Below are positions 1 to 7,978 of a stretch of 64,000 bases of DNA, in pieces. The DNA is taken from positions 1 to 64,000 of the forward strand of contig JALCCG010000026.1 in assembly GCA_023212695.1 (NCBI GenBank), written 5' to 3'. The position numbers and the translations under genes are program-made. Every line of letters starts with the position of its first letter. Positions within the stretch are counted from its first letter, which is position 1. Under the pieces are notes generated by a model, which saw nothing but the letters and a program-made list of their open reading frames with translations, was not told where the DNA came from and did not search any database. Source of the stretch: Sporisorium sorghi (Eukaryota > Basidiomycota > Ustilaginomycetes > Ustilaginales > Ustilaginaceae).

Positions 1-1541
1 GAAACCGTCACGCTGTTTACCACTGGCGCCGCGGTGACTGTAATCGTGGCGCTGCCGGATTTACTGCTGTCCACGGTTGAAGTTGCCGTAACCGTATACT
101 GGCCCGGCGTGGTGTTAGGAGCCACACTCACCAATCCGTTTGCATCCACGGTCACATTGCCGCTCGAGTCACTGCTGCTCCATGTTACCGTTTGCGCCGC
201 GCCGCCGCTGACATCCACTGTTGCAGTCAACTGTTCCGTTCCTCCCTGCACCACAGTTGCACTGGTTGGGCTGACCGTCACACTGTTTACCACTGGCGCC
301 GCGGTGACTGTAATCGTGGCGCTGCCGGATTTACTGCTGTCCACGGTTGAAGTTGCCGTAACCGTATACTGGCCCGGGGTTGTGTTAGAAGCCACACTCA
401 CCAATCCATTCCCATCCACGGTCACATTGCCGCTCGAGTCACTGCTGCTCCATGTTACCGTTTGGGCTGCACCGCCGCTGACATCCACCGTTGCAGTCAG
501 TTGTTCCGTTCCTCCCTGCACCACAGTTGCACTGGTTGGGCTGACCGTCACACTGTTTACCACTGGGACAGGAGCTGATTTAATATGACCGTCATAAGTT
601 AGATTGTCATAGCCTACGGCGACTGCTCGTCCTCCACCTATACTAATGTCAGCAAAATCAATGGACGAGGAAACTTGACTCCATTCCTCAAGCCAATTAA
701 CTCCATTTCGTGAGCTTGCTACTCTTTCATTTGTGCTGACTGTATAAAATTTACCTGCGGCATAGGTCACTGAGGCTAGGCCCATTCCGTTGTAATTCAG
801 AACCGTTGCCTTCGTCCAGGATATGCCATCATTTGACACGTAGGCCTGACCGGCTTCTCCTACCGCTACAAACACATGATTTCCGTACGCAATATCAAAA
901 ATCGCTTGGCCTCGATTCGTAGTGTAAACTTGCGCCCAACTTAATCCATCAGTCGATCGATAAATTTTGGTGGCTTCTCCATCCATATAGGTTGTGGCAA
1001 TATACACCCCATCACCGTACGTTACTCTGTAGAAATTAGGGACTGAATTGTCGGTATACACCACTTCCGGTTTGCCATTTCCTATGAATGAATACAATTT
1101 GTCTTGTCCCGCTAATACATAACGATTGGTGTCCGCACTGTAAGCAATATCATTGATATGTGTGTTTTTTAACGTTGCATCCAAAGATGTCCAGGCTGTT
1201 ACGGGATCATTGGTTTTATAAACCCCATCGGATCCAGTAAGATACCAAGTTGAATTCAGAAATTTGACATTAGAAGGTTCTAATGTCATCCCAAGATTGC
1301 GATTATCCCATGTCACAGAATCAGTAGACACATGATAGTCTAGATAATAACCCAGCGACATCCATTTACCATTGCCGTACTCCACAAATGTCTGCAGACT
1401 ACCCGGTACGTGATGCACATTACTCCAATTAGCAGCGTTAACTTTGGAAGAGAAAATCCCACCACTAATGGAACTAAAAAGCAACATGCCTGCCAACGAA
1501 CTCTGAATGAAACGATTCAACCCTCTTTTTCTTGAAAACAT
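1..1541 (-). CDS. Secreted beta-propeller/Ig-repeat surface protein (C-terminus beyond window)
   Basis: Reading leftward from an ATG at 1541, preceded by a G-rich Shine-Dalgarno, the frame stays open for 513 codons to the window edge, so the gene is partial at its 3' end. Residues 1-31 look like a signal peptide: the basic start SRKRGLNRF, a hydrophobic core, then a cut after VNA. Residues about 33-320 hold repeated blocks such as ISWTKA and LSWAQV with YGN or YGD turns. These fit a sialidase/YCF48-like beta-propeller seen in secreted proteins. From about residue 325 come Ig-like (Big_2-type) repeats of 90 residues beginning VNSVTVSPTSATVVQGG, two complete and a third cut by the edge. A cell-surface or secreted binding role is inferred; no catalytic motif is visible. 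Confidence 0.8.
   Translation of the reverse strand, partial: MFSRKRGLNRFIQSSLAGMLLFSSISGGIFSSKVNAANWSNVHHVPGSLQTFVEYGNGKWMSLGYYLDYHVSTDSVTWDNRNLGMTLEPSNVKFLNSTWYLTGSDGVYKTNDPVTAWTSLDATLKNTHINDIAYSADTNRYVLAGQDKLYSFIGNGKPEVVYTDNSVPNFYRVTYGDGVYIATTYMDGEATKIYRSTDGLSWAQVYTTNRGQAIFDIAYGNHVFVAVGEAGQAYVSNDGISWTKATVLNYNGMGLASVTYAAGKFYTVSTNERVASSRNGVNWLEEWSQVSSSIDFADISIGGGRAVAVGYDNLTYDGHIKSAPVPVVNSVTVSPTSATVVQGGTEQLTATVDVSGGAAQTVTWSSSDSSGNVTVDGNGLVSVASNTTPGQYTVTATSTVDSSKSGSATITVTAAPVVNSVTVSPTSATVVQGGTEQLTATVDVSGGAAQTVTWSSSDSSGNVTVDANGLVSVAPNTTPGQYTVTATSTVDSSKSGSATITVTAAPVVNSVTV
5..544 (-). repeat. 270-bp tandem repeats encoding Ig-like domains
   Basis: Two adjacent units (5-274 and 275-544) are nearly identical at the DNA level. 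The same junction sequence recurs at 5, 275 and 545, exactly 270 bp apart, i.e. 90 codons. A further unit begins at the left edge. Such low divergence suggests recent duplication or gene-conversion homogenisation, so copy number may vary between strains and the array may be misassembled in short-read data. Confidence 0.9.
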
Positions 1542-1880
1542 ACCCGCCCCCCATATTTAAGTGTATTTGGCATAGTTCACTCATTGCCTTATTCATTTCC
1601 CGATGATGGCGTCGAATGAAGGAAATGGAAATTACTTTCATCATAAACGAGACTCTCTTTAAGGTAAATATAAAATTAGGGACTTTTCTCACAATGTAAA
1701 GACTTTTAGCCCACTTCAATCTACCTTTCATATTCTAATTCCAGAATTATAGAAACATAATTCGCCATTATTCGATATAAAATCACAAAATTTTAATGAC
1801 AGCCCCTTTCCCATCTGTTATAAACAAATTATGACAACGATGTTGCAGCCCCTACTCTTAAACAAGGGAGAAAATGAACA
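1542..1880. other. Divergent intergenic region
   Basis: This AT-rich gap separates the leftward Ig-repeat gene from the rightward GNAT/tail-collar operon. It contains a plausible promoter for the rightward operon (1796-1824). Leftward reading frames inside it have no convincing ribosome site or family resemblance, and no RNA gene is recognisable. Confidence 0.5.
1796..1824 (+). promoter_or_regulatory. Putative sigma-A promoter of the GNAT/tail-collar operon
   Basis: ATGACA (1796-1801) and TATAAA (1819-1824) are separated by 17 bp and lie about 55 bp upstream of the TTG start at 1881. The match is by eye only. Confidence 0.4.
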
Positions 1881-2354
1881 TTGATTGATACAGTTGCAGC
1901 AAGACCTGAAGATGAGATCTTTTTGTTTCAATTGTATTCATTGACTCGAGCAGACGAATTACAAAATTGGGGCTGGGGAGTAGAAGAGCAGGAGCAGTTT
2001 CTGCGTATGCAATGGAGAGCTCAAACCATGTCTTATGCTTCTTCTTACCCAGATGCCATTCGTATGATCGTCCGTTACAATGGTGCGCCTGTCGGTCAAA
2101 TATATGTGCTTGATCAGGGAGCAAGATGGGTGCTAATTGATATTTCTCTTCTTCCGGAGTACCGCAATCAAGGCATAGGGACTCGTTTGATCATGGATTT
2201 ACAACATCGGGCAACTCATGCCAATGCAGCTGTTCGTTTAAGCGTACTTCCTATGAACAGGGCATTGAGTTTGTACCAGAAGCTTGAGTTTGTTCCTGTA
2301 CACAGCGAGGGTATTCATCAGGTAATGGAATGGCGTGCTTCAAAAACAAAGTAG
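1881..2354 (+). CDS. GNAT family N-acetyltransferase
   Basis: A 157-residue protein with the GNAT acetyl-CoA-binding signature near residue 95 (LLPEYRNQGIGTRLI, the R/Q-x-x-G-x-G/A loop) and a C-terminal LYQKLEFVP motif typical of the fold. It should transfer an acetyl group from acetyl-CoA to an unknown amine. The start is TTG at 1881, with AAGGGAG at 1863-1869; the nearby ATG at 1874 stops after four codons. It lies 32 bp upstream of three tail-collar genes, the same strand and probably the same transcript. A GNAT beside microcystin-dependent-protein-type genes suggests the acetyltransferase acts on, or together with, those proteins, but the substrate is unknown. Confidence 0.8.
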   Translation: MIDTVAARPEDEIFLFQLYSLTRADELQNWGWGVEEQEQFLRMQWRAQTMSYASSYPDAIRMIVRYNGAPVGQIYVLDQGARWVLIDISLLPEYRNQGIGTRLIMDLQHRATHANAAVRLSVLPMNRALSLYQKLEFVPVHSEGIHQVMEWRASKTK

Positions 2355-2386
2355 GTCTGAATCATAATTTGGCGAGGTGAGAACAA

Positions 2387-2896
2387 ATGAGTGAAGCTTT
2401 TTTAGGTGAAATTCGTATGTTTGCGGGAAATTTTGCCCCTCAAGGGTGGGCATTGTGTAATGGACAAATACTATCTATTGCTGGAAATGAAGCTCTATAC
2501 ACCCTACTCGGTACACTTTATGGCGGAGATGGCCAGAACACCTTTGCCCTGCCCGATTTACAGGGCAGAGTTGCCGTTCATCCAAGTACTGCGTATGCAA
2601 GGGGACAAAAAGCAGGGGCTCAGGAGGTTACACTAAATTCAAATCAACTTCCGGCACATACGCATCAGGTATACACAGCCTCGGACTCCTCCACGATCTC
2701 CTCGACTCCAACGAATGCAACATGGGCTGATTCACCACGCAAAATATATTCCACTGCAACCGGAGCCAGCACAGTGAATATGAATAACACCGCCGTATAT
2801 TCAGCTGGTGGAAATCAGCCTCATAACAACATGATGCCTTCGACTGTCATCTCGTTCATTATCTCTCTAGAAGGTACTTTCCCGCCTCGACCTTAA
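2387..2896 (+). CDS. Phage tail-collar domain protein 1 (MdpB-like)
   Basis: 169 residues. The N-terminal half carries the tail-collar family signature: FLGEIRMFAGNFAPQGW, then CNGQ, a YTLLGTLYGGDG block and FALPDLQGRV. The C-terminal half is Ser/Thr/Asn-rich with QPHNNMMPS near the end, also characteristic. The family includes phage short-tail-fibre collar domains and cyanobacterial microcystin-dependent proteins. In non-phage Bacillota its role is not established; surface or spore-associated trimers are one idea. A Shine-Dalgarno (GGCGAGGTGAG) precedes the ATG at 2387. It is the first of three tandem paralogues. Confidence 0.85.
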   Translation: MSEAFLGEIRMFAGNFAPQGWALCNGQILSIAGNEALYTLLGTLYGGDGQNTFALPDLQGRVAVHPSTAYARGQKAGAQEVTLNSNQLPAHTHQVYTASDSSTISSTPTNATWADSPRKIYSTATGASTVNMNNTAVYSAGGNQPHNNMMPSTVISFIISLEGTFPPRP

Positions 2897-2924
2897 AACA
2901 AAATACAATTCAGGAGGTAAGCGC

Positions 2925-3422
2925 ATGTCAGAACCTTTTTTGGGCGAGATTCGATTGTTCGCCAATAACTACGCCCCCAGAAATTGGGCTTTTTGTGAAG
3001 GACAAATACTGTCGATTAGCAGCAATCCGGCCCTTTTCTCTTTGCTCGGCACCGTCTACGGGGGAAATGGAGTTTCTACTTTTGCACTTCCTGATTACCG
3101 TGGCCGTGTCCCCATTCATGTTTCCCAAACCATCCCGCTGGGCTCTGCCCAAGGTGAAGCTTCACATACGCTAACATCTAATGAGATGCCAATACATACT
3201 CACCAAGCCGTTGCTTCTCAAACCAATCCGACGATGGCATCTCCTCTGAACAATGTATGGGCCGCTGTCCCAAACTCATTTGGATCGTCAGTAGGGCAAA
3301 ATCCAATGAATTCAGGAAGTCTCTCCACAGCGGGTGGCTCACAAGCCCATAACAATATGCAGCCTTACACGGTTTTGAATTACGCTATTGCAATTGAGGG
3401 AATTTTTCCTTCTCGCAACTAA
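2925..3422 (+). CDS. Phage tail-collar domain protein 2
   Basis: 165 residues, paralogous to its two neighbours: FLGEIRLFANNYAPRNW, CEGQILSIS, LLGTVYGGNG, FALPDYRGRVPIH, then a variable Ser/Asn-rich stretch and SQAHNNMQPYTVLNY. The ATG at 2925 has AGGAGG close upstream and lies 28 bp after gene 1. The conserved N-terminal collar and divergent C-terminal half suggest duplication followed by diversification of the exposed part. Function is inferred only from the family. Confidence 0.85.
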   Translation: MSEPFLGEIRLFANNYAPRNWAFCEGQILSISSNPALFSLLGTVYGGNGVSTFALPDYRGRVPIHVSQTIPLGSAQGEASHTLTSNEMPIHTHQAVASQTNPTMASPLNNVWAAVPNSFGSSVGQNPMNSGSLSTAGGSQAHNNMQPYTVLNYAIAIEGIFPSRN

Positions 3423-3438
3423 TAAGGAGGACAATACT

Positions 3439-3975
3439 ATGGCTGAGGCATATATCGGAGAGATCCGAATTTTTGCAGGCAATTTCGCGCCGAAAGGCTG
3501 GGCTTTATGTAATGGGCAGTTATTGTCAATAGCCCAAAACACAGCGCTATTCTCTGTGCTGGGCATCCAGTATGGAGGTGATGGGAGGAGCACCTTTGCA
3601 TTGCCAAATTTAATGGGTTCAGCTGTAATACATCAAGGGACGGGAACGGGTTTGTCGCCGCGGCATGTTGGGGAGAAACTTGGTGAGCCGACGGTGACAT
3701 TAACACAAACGGAGATTCCCGCTCATACGCACACGCCTCAAGGCATTGTTGCAACTGGGAATCAGAATTCACCTAAAGATGCTTACTGGGCCCAAGCTCC
3801 CAAACCTATACCGACTGCACCGCAACCTCCGTTGTATAACAACACTGCTGACACACAGATGGCACCTTTGGCTGTGGGGGTAGCTGGTTCTTCCTTACCT
3901 CATAATAATATGCAGCCTTTTATCGCCCAAAATTTTATCATTTGTTTGCAAGGCGAATTTCCTTCTCGTGGCTAA
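3439..3975 (+). CDS. Phage tail-collar domain protein 3
   Basis: 178 residues starting MAEAYIGEIRIFAGNFAPKGW. The ATG at 3439 was chosen because AAGGAGG at 3424-3430 is well spaced; an in-frame ATG further upstream would lie inside gene 2. The family blocks CNGQLLSIAQNTALFSVLGIQYGG, STFALPNLMG and LPHNNMQPF are all present. The middle is Pro-rich (APKPIPTAPQPP), unlike the Ser-rich middles of its neighbours. It is the last gene of the operon and is followed by a hairpin terminator shared with the convergent Tc-A-like gene. Confidence 0.85.
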   Translation: MAEAYIGEIRIFAGNFAPKGWALCNGQLLSIAQNTALFSVLGIQYGGDGRSTFALPNLMGSAVIHQGTGTGLSPRHVGEKLGEPTVTLTQTEIPAHTHTPQGIVATGNQNSPKDAYWAQAPKPIPTAPQPPLYNNTADTQMAPLAVGVAGSSLPHNNMQPFIAQNFIICLQGEFPSRG

Positions 3976-4004
3976 GCTTTAAAGCATTCAATATATTCAA
4001 AAAA

Positions 4005-4030
4005 AGAGGCGTCCATTATGGGCGCCTCTT
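4005..4030. terminator. Bidirectional terminator between convergent operons
   Basis: The stem AGAGGCG/CGCCTCT (about 4005-4029) has an A-run on the left and a weak T-run on the right. It ends the tail-collar operon and probably also the leftward 4081-7182 gene. Confidence 0.7.
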
Positions 4031-4080
4031 ACATTACAGATCCGTCAGTAGGGATTCAATTGAGCAGACGGTTGCAAACT

Positions 4081-7000
4081 CTACAGTTCTATAACAACCG
4101 AATCTGCTTGCACAACTTCAGTTCCATTACCCGGAAGGCCAAACATTTCATGATCCGCAAACGCCTCGGAAATCGGTTTCTTCGCTGCAAAGGCGCTCAA
4201 TTTTCCGGTGGGGGCCTTTGGAGTGGTATACGCCTCCGCCTTTCCTGCCAAAGTCATTACGATCTTTGTCACCTGGCTGAGATCTACGCCTTCGTTAAGC
4301 GTAAAACCTCGTCGATCCTCAAGTGGGACCTCAATTGACCAAATCGACAATAAGCCTGGCATAATTCGGCTATTCCCATCACCCACTGCTCCGCCGGACA
4401 AATTGCCAATGTACTCTTTAGGTTCTCCAGCATCGCCCGCATCTTCACTTGGTGTCACTTCATATTCAAAGAAACCGTGGCTTTTGTTATGGACAAAGTC
4501 AAAACGCTCGCCATACGAATCCAGAAACGTGGAGTGACCGGAGTGTGTATACTCAATGTGAATGCTGCCCGCCGAATGCCGGGCACCCGGCAACTGAATG
4601 TGACAGTCACTGACCATCATATGAGCTTTGCCTGCAATCTTCTCCCTGATGAGTTTGTTCTCCAGTGTCAAAGGGAAAAAGGCTGTTCGATGGTCTCTGA
4701 GTGCTTCGAATTGCTCTGGAAAGGATGCTTCATTCAAAATGAAAGTTACGTTCTTAAACGGCTGCACCGGATTCTCCGATGCGTTCAGCGCATTTTTCAG
4801 TTTAATGGTCATATCAGCATGGATACGGGCGAGCTCTGCCACATGACTATCCCGGATAAACGGAAAAAAGTCCTTACTAAGCACCATATAGCGGTACGCT
4901 TGGTATTCCTGATACAGAAAATCGGTCAATGCCAATTTCAAACCGTTGTAGAGATCGAGAATATACGTATGGAACAGTGGCAGGCCAGCATCCACCTCAT
5001 CACCCATCGCCTGCCGGATCCGTTCTTGATCTGCACGGCGCTGTTCCATTTCGGCAAACCATTTTGCCTCCTCAAGATGTTTTGCTTTCACCGATTGTAT
5101 TTTGCCTTGATATTCTTCGACAACGTTTAGATATTGATTGAAGGCTTTGCGATATCCCTCGACCTTCTCCTCCGGCATCTGCTTATAGATCGGCTTCAGC
5201 ATGTTTTCGAACTTTTCGCGCGACATCGTAAGCATGGATGAACGATAGCCAAAGGAATCACGCGCCGCATTCATCTGACCGATCAAATCATATAGCTCTG
5301 CTCCATCCTTTAATACCGCTAAACCGGAAGAAACGACCGTGGTCACATTTTTGATGGATTTGGAAAGCTCCGCTTCCTTCTTCTTCTTTTCTTTTTCCAC
5401 CGTTTTTGTGTTTTTGAATGGATCATCAATGACAATGGATTTGCCTGTATTCCAATAATTACTGACCGCCGAAGCGATAGCTCCCCCTGTTTTGAGCGCC
5501 GTTATGGCCGGAGTTACGTTAGTGACCAGTGCCACACCGTTAACCACCAGATCAAATGTAGCTTTCAGGGAATCCAGGGCGAGCTTCTTCCTGAGCGCTT
5601 GTACAAATTCTTCCGCTACTTTCTGGAGATGCTTCTCATTAGACAATATGCTTTCATACAGCTTGTCTGCTTCCGATTCCAAGCGCTCCCGTTCGATGAT
5701 CGATTTTTGCCTTTGATCATCCAAATCGTTGATCCGGTTTACTGCAATGGATATGGTGTCCTTTAATATTTTCACGCGGCCCCTTTGATCGTTTTCAGCC
5801 TTTACATATTCATGATATAAGGTTTCAGCTTGTTGAGCAGCCGTAATTAGATTACCACCAAGATCTTGGTACTTATCTAAAGGCATTAACGGCGTCCAGT
5901 TCCAGGGATGGCTGAAATAATCAAGTCCCTGTCCCAACTGTGAAAGGAGAATAATGGACTTGTTGCGTAGTGCCAGCCATTGAATGGACGCATCCAGCAT
6001 GCTGCCTTGAAAAGCCGAATAATCGCTCAAAGCTCGAACCACGTCAAACCAGGCCTCATCCGGAGTTGTACGCTGCAGCCAATCCAGCAGAATCGCGGAT
6101 TCTTCGAGCTTCTCCTCACTCCCCGTCAAATAGGCCAATCCAGCCTTATGCAAAGTCAGCATTTGGCGTTCAAGTGAAGCACCTAAGGCCGTTTCCAAAT
6201 CAATCGGAGAGAATTCTTTGTACAATTCTGTTTTACTTAGCTTCGATCCATAAAATTGATCATATTGTATCTGCACCACGGTGGATTTGGCGGGTTCGCC
6301 ATTAGCCGCATTAGTTGCGATAAGCCCAGATTTGCCGTCCATGCCGTCCTTCCCGCCAGCATCCCTCTTATTGCTTACCCGGGTGACGGAAGAGGTTCTC
6401 CCAACGGTAACAGTCTCTAGCTTATAGCCGCCTATCCCACCCGGAGCTCCCGCTCCCGCTTTTCCCGGTAAGGTAGGTGCCCCGGCGATCCCGACTTGAT
6501 TTTCCATTGTAATCCTGTGTTCTCCGCTGGAAACCACGTATCCGACAAAAATACATCCGGCATCTCCTCCATTCCCTGAATGACCGGCATGACCGCCGTT
6601 ACCTCCATCGCCACCGTTACCACCCGGTGTCGAATAATCATTCGCGTAAAACCAGTGCTTCTCGGCGTCTCTTCCATCCTCACCCCGCCGGCCATCCATG
6701 CCGTCTCCTCCGTCTTGGCCACGACCTCCGTTGCTGCCATTAGCCACGAGCCTTAATTCCCCTTTTAGATCAAAACGTTCCGCAGCCAGCACCATATGTC
6801 CGCCGGACATCCCTGCTCCTCCATCGAGGCCATCCATACCATCTCCACCACGATCCCCATTCTTGATCGCCTTCATTCCCGGATCAGCCTTGGGTTCCTG
6901 TACAAAGTCCTGATCCGAAGGGACAGGGGCTCCTGACGTACTAATCGACACATTCCCATCAGAAGAAATGATTCTTGCATTCAGCATCAGATTACGCCCG

Positions 7001-7182
7001 GGCAAGCTTAACGATCCGACAAGATGAATAGTATCGGCCTGAATCCAATAGTGAGCCGATGAATCGGATAAATAATCCTGCGTTAGATTTAAATCGGTAG
7101 CCGTTAGATAGATGTACCCCTCTTTTTTGCCTCGCTGGACACCGGAATATAACGACTGGCTTGTTCTTTCCATAACTTCCAT
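4081..7182 (-). CDS. Tc toxin subunit A-related protein with collagen-like N-terminus
   Basis: 1033 residues with no signal peptide. Residues 20-90 are beta-rich. Residues about 108-286 contain Gly-rich, collagen-like runs (GGDGMDGLDGGAG, GGNGGDGGNGGHAG). Residues 330-450 are helical. Residues 450-535 are a predicted coiled coil, followed by a hydrophobic hairpin-like segment at 541-575, a Lys/Glu linker, a second apolar stretch at 612-625 and another long coiled coil at 650-730. Residues 830-985 (FFPLTL, IQLPG, IWSIEVP, then LSQVTKIVMTLAGKAEAY) resemble the C-terminal TcB-binding region of TcA subunits. The helix-hairpin-helix pattern also recalls alpha-pore-formers. The role is inferred, perhaps a surface or secreted effector. 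GGGAGGAG lies 10 nt before the ATG. No TcB or TcC partner is in the window. Confidence 0.6.
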   Translation of the reverse strand: MEVMERTSQSLYSGVQRGKKEGYIYLTATDLNLTQDYLSDSSAHYWIQADTIHLVGSLSLPGRNLMLNARIISSDGNVSISTSGAPVPSDQDFVQEPKADPGMKAIKNGDRGGDGMDGLDGGAGMSGGHMVLAAERFDLKGELRLVANGSNGGRGQDGGDGMDGRRGEDGRDAEKHWFYANDYSTPGGNGGDGGNGGHAGHSGNGGDAGCIFVGYVVSSGEHRITMENQVGIAGAPTLPGKAGAGAPGGIGGYKLETVTVGRTSSVTRVSNKRDAGGKDGMDGKSGLIATNAANGEPAKSTVVQIQYDQFYGSKLSKTELYKEFSPIDLETALGASLERQMLTLHKAGLAYLTGSEEKLEESAILLDWLQRTTPDEAWFDVVRALSDYSAFQGSMLDASIQWLALRNKSIILLSQLGQGLDYFSHPWNWTPLMPLDKYQDLGGNLITAAQQAETLYHEYVKAENDQRGRVKILKDTISIAVNRINDLDDQRQKSIIERERLESEADKLYESILSNEKHLQKVAEEFVQALRKKLALDSLKATFDLVVNGVALVTNVTPAITALKTGGAIASAVSNYWNTGKSIVIDDPFKNTKTVEKEKKKKEAELSKSIKNVTTVVSSGLAVLKDGAELYDLIGQMNAARDSFGYRSSMLTMSREKFENMLKPIYKQMPEEKVEGYRKAFNQYLNVVEEYQGKIQSVKAKHLEEAKWFAEMEQRRADQERIRQAMGDEVDAGLPLFHTYILDLYNGLKLALTDFLYQEYQAYRYMVLSKDFFPFIRDSHVAELARIHADMTIKLKNALNASENPVQPFKNVTFILNEASFPEQFEALRDHRTAFFPLTLENKLIREKIAGKAHMMVSDCHIQLPGARHSAGSIHIEYTHSGHSTFLDSYGERFDFVHNKSHGFFEYEVTPSEDAGDAGEPKEYIGNLSGGAVGDGNSRIMPGLLSIWSIEVPLEDRRGFTLNEGVDLSQVTKIVMTLAGKAEAYTTPKAPTGKLSAFAAKKPISEAFADHEMFGLPGNGTEVVQADSVVIEL

Positions 7183-7361
7183 CTGTGGTGGGTCTCCTCC
7201 CTAAGTCTCATAAATTGTGTGACAACCCCCCTTCTTTAGGTCCATAAATTCCACAAGATAAACTTCGGAAGGGTGATAATTGTCACTATATACCTAATTG
7301 TAAGGGGATTTTATCCATAAATATATATTTTTTTCGATGGCTTAACCTCGCAACTTGCATC

Positions 7362-7396
7362 AAAAAAACAAGGAAACTGCAGCAGTCTCCTTGTTT
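7362..7396 (-). terminator. Rho-independent terminator of the DUF1904 gene
   Basis: The near-perfect stem AACAAGGA/TCCTTGTT is followed on the minus strand by seven Ts and lies about 30 bp past the stop codon at 7428. Confidence 0.8.
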
Positions 7397-7427
7397 GGGG
7401 TGTACTCATTTTCTATTGTTATTCTTT

Positions 7428-7742
7428 TTATTCTAATGGCCTTCCTTCTTTATAATAAAGATTCCGATTTAGAATCACAAAGAAAATATGTACGTTTCGG
7501 TACCCGTGCTCCGACAGTATGCCATGAATGCTGGCTGCCACCGCATCGTGAACCTCCTGCGCTCTCTGGAACATCAGAATTTCCACGGATAATGGCGTAT
7601 TCGTAATGATCTGATAAGGAAGAAGCTCGATCTTCACAATCTCTTGCGGAATTTGAACAATACCCGCGAATTCGTCAACAACCTTAGGTGTTATTTCTTC
7701 AAGAAATACGTCTGGAAAACCTTTAAAGCGTAAATATGGCAC
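7428..7742 (-). CDS. DUF1904 family protein
   Basis: 104 residues with the DUF1904 pattern: MPYLRFKGFP at the start, IPQEIVKIELLPYQII in the middle and NVHIFFVILNRNLYYKEGRPL at the end. The family is a small cytosolic tautomerase-like fold of unknown function. The start is GTG at 7742, with AAGGGA seven bases upstream. It is a monocistronic gene with its own terminator. Length and ends match the family, so it looks intact. Confidence 0.8.
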   Translation of the reverse strand: MPYLRFKGFPDVFLEEITPKVVDEFAGIVQIPQEIVKIELLPYQIITNTPLSVEILMFQRAQEVHDAVAASIHGILSEHGYRNVHIFFVILNRNLYYKEGRPLE

Positions 7743-7978
7743 TCTAATCCCTTCATTTCGTCAATTTATTGTCTTATAGATGTCTTCTGAGTGACTTTTG
7801 TCTCTATCCCTACTATACAATATTGTTATTGTGAAAGGAATCACTATGATTCAGATCCACTCATCGCCTGGTAAAGTTCAGCTATAGCTATCATATAAGT
7901 TGCCACGTAAAGATCGAACCTATAGACTGGATGAGTGTAAGCGTTCAATCTACAATCTAACTAAATAAGGAGTTGAAG

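Noticed and set aside
34..588. A 184-codon rightward frame with repeated hydrophobic sequence
   Set aside because: It is the antisense shadow of the Ig-like repeat gene on the minus strand, which has a signal peptide, ribosome site and family match.
1474..1731. An 85-codon leftward frame
   Set aside because: It overlaps the start of the Ig-repeat gene, has no ribosome site and shows no family resemblance.
2387..3975. Prophage remnant
   Set aside because: Tail-collar genes alone do not indicate a phage; no integrase, capsid, terminase or lysis genes were found nearby.
6432..6740. A leftward frame inside the Tc-A-like gene
   Set aside because: It is an out-of-frame reading of the Gly-rich segment; the low-complexity sequence keeps alternate frames open.
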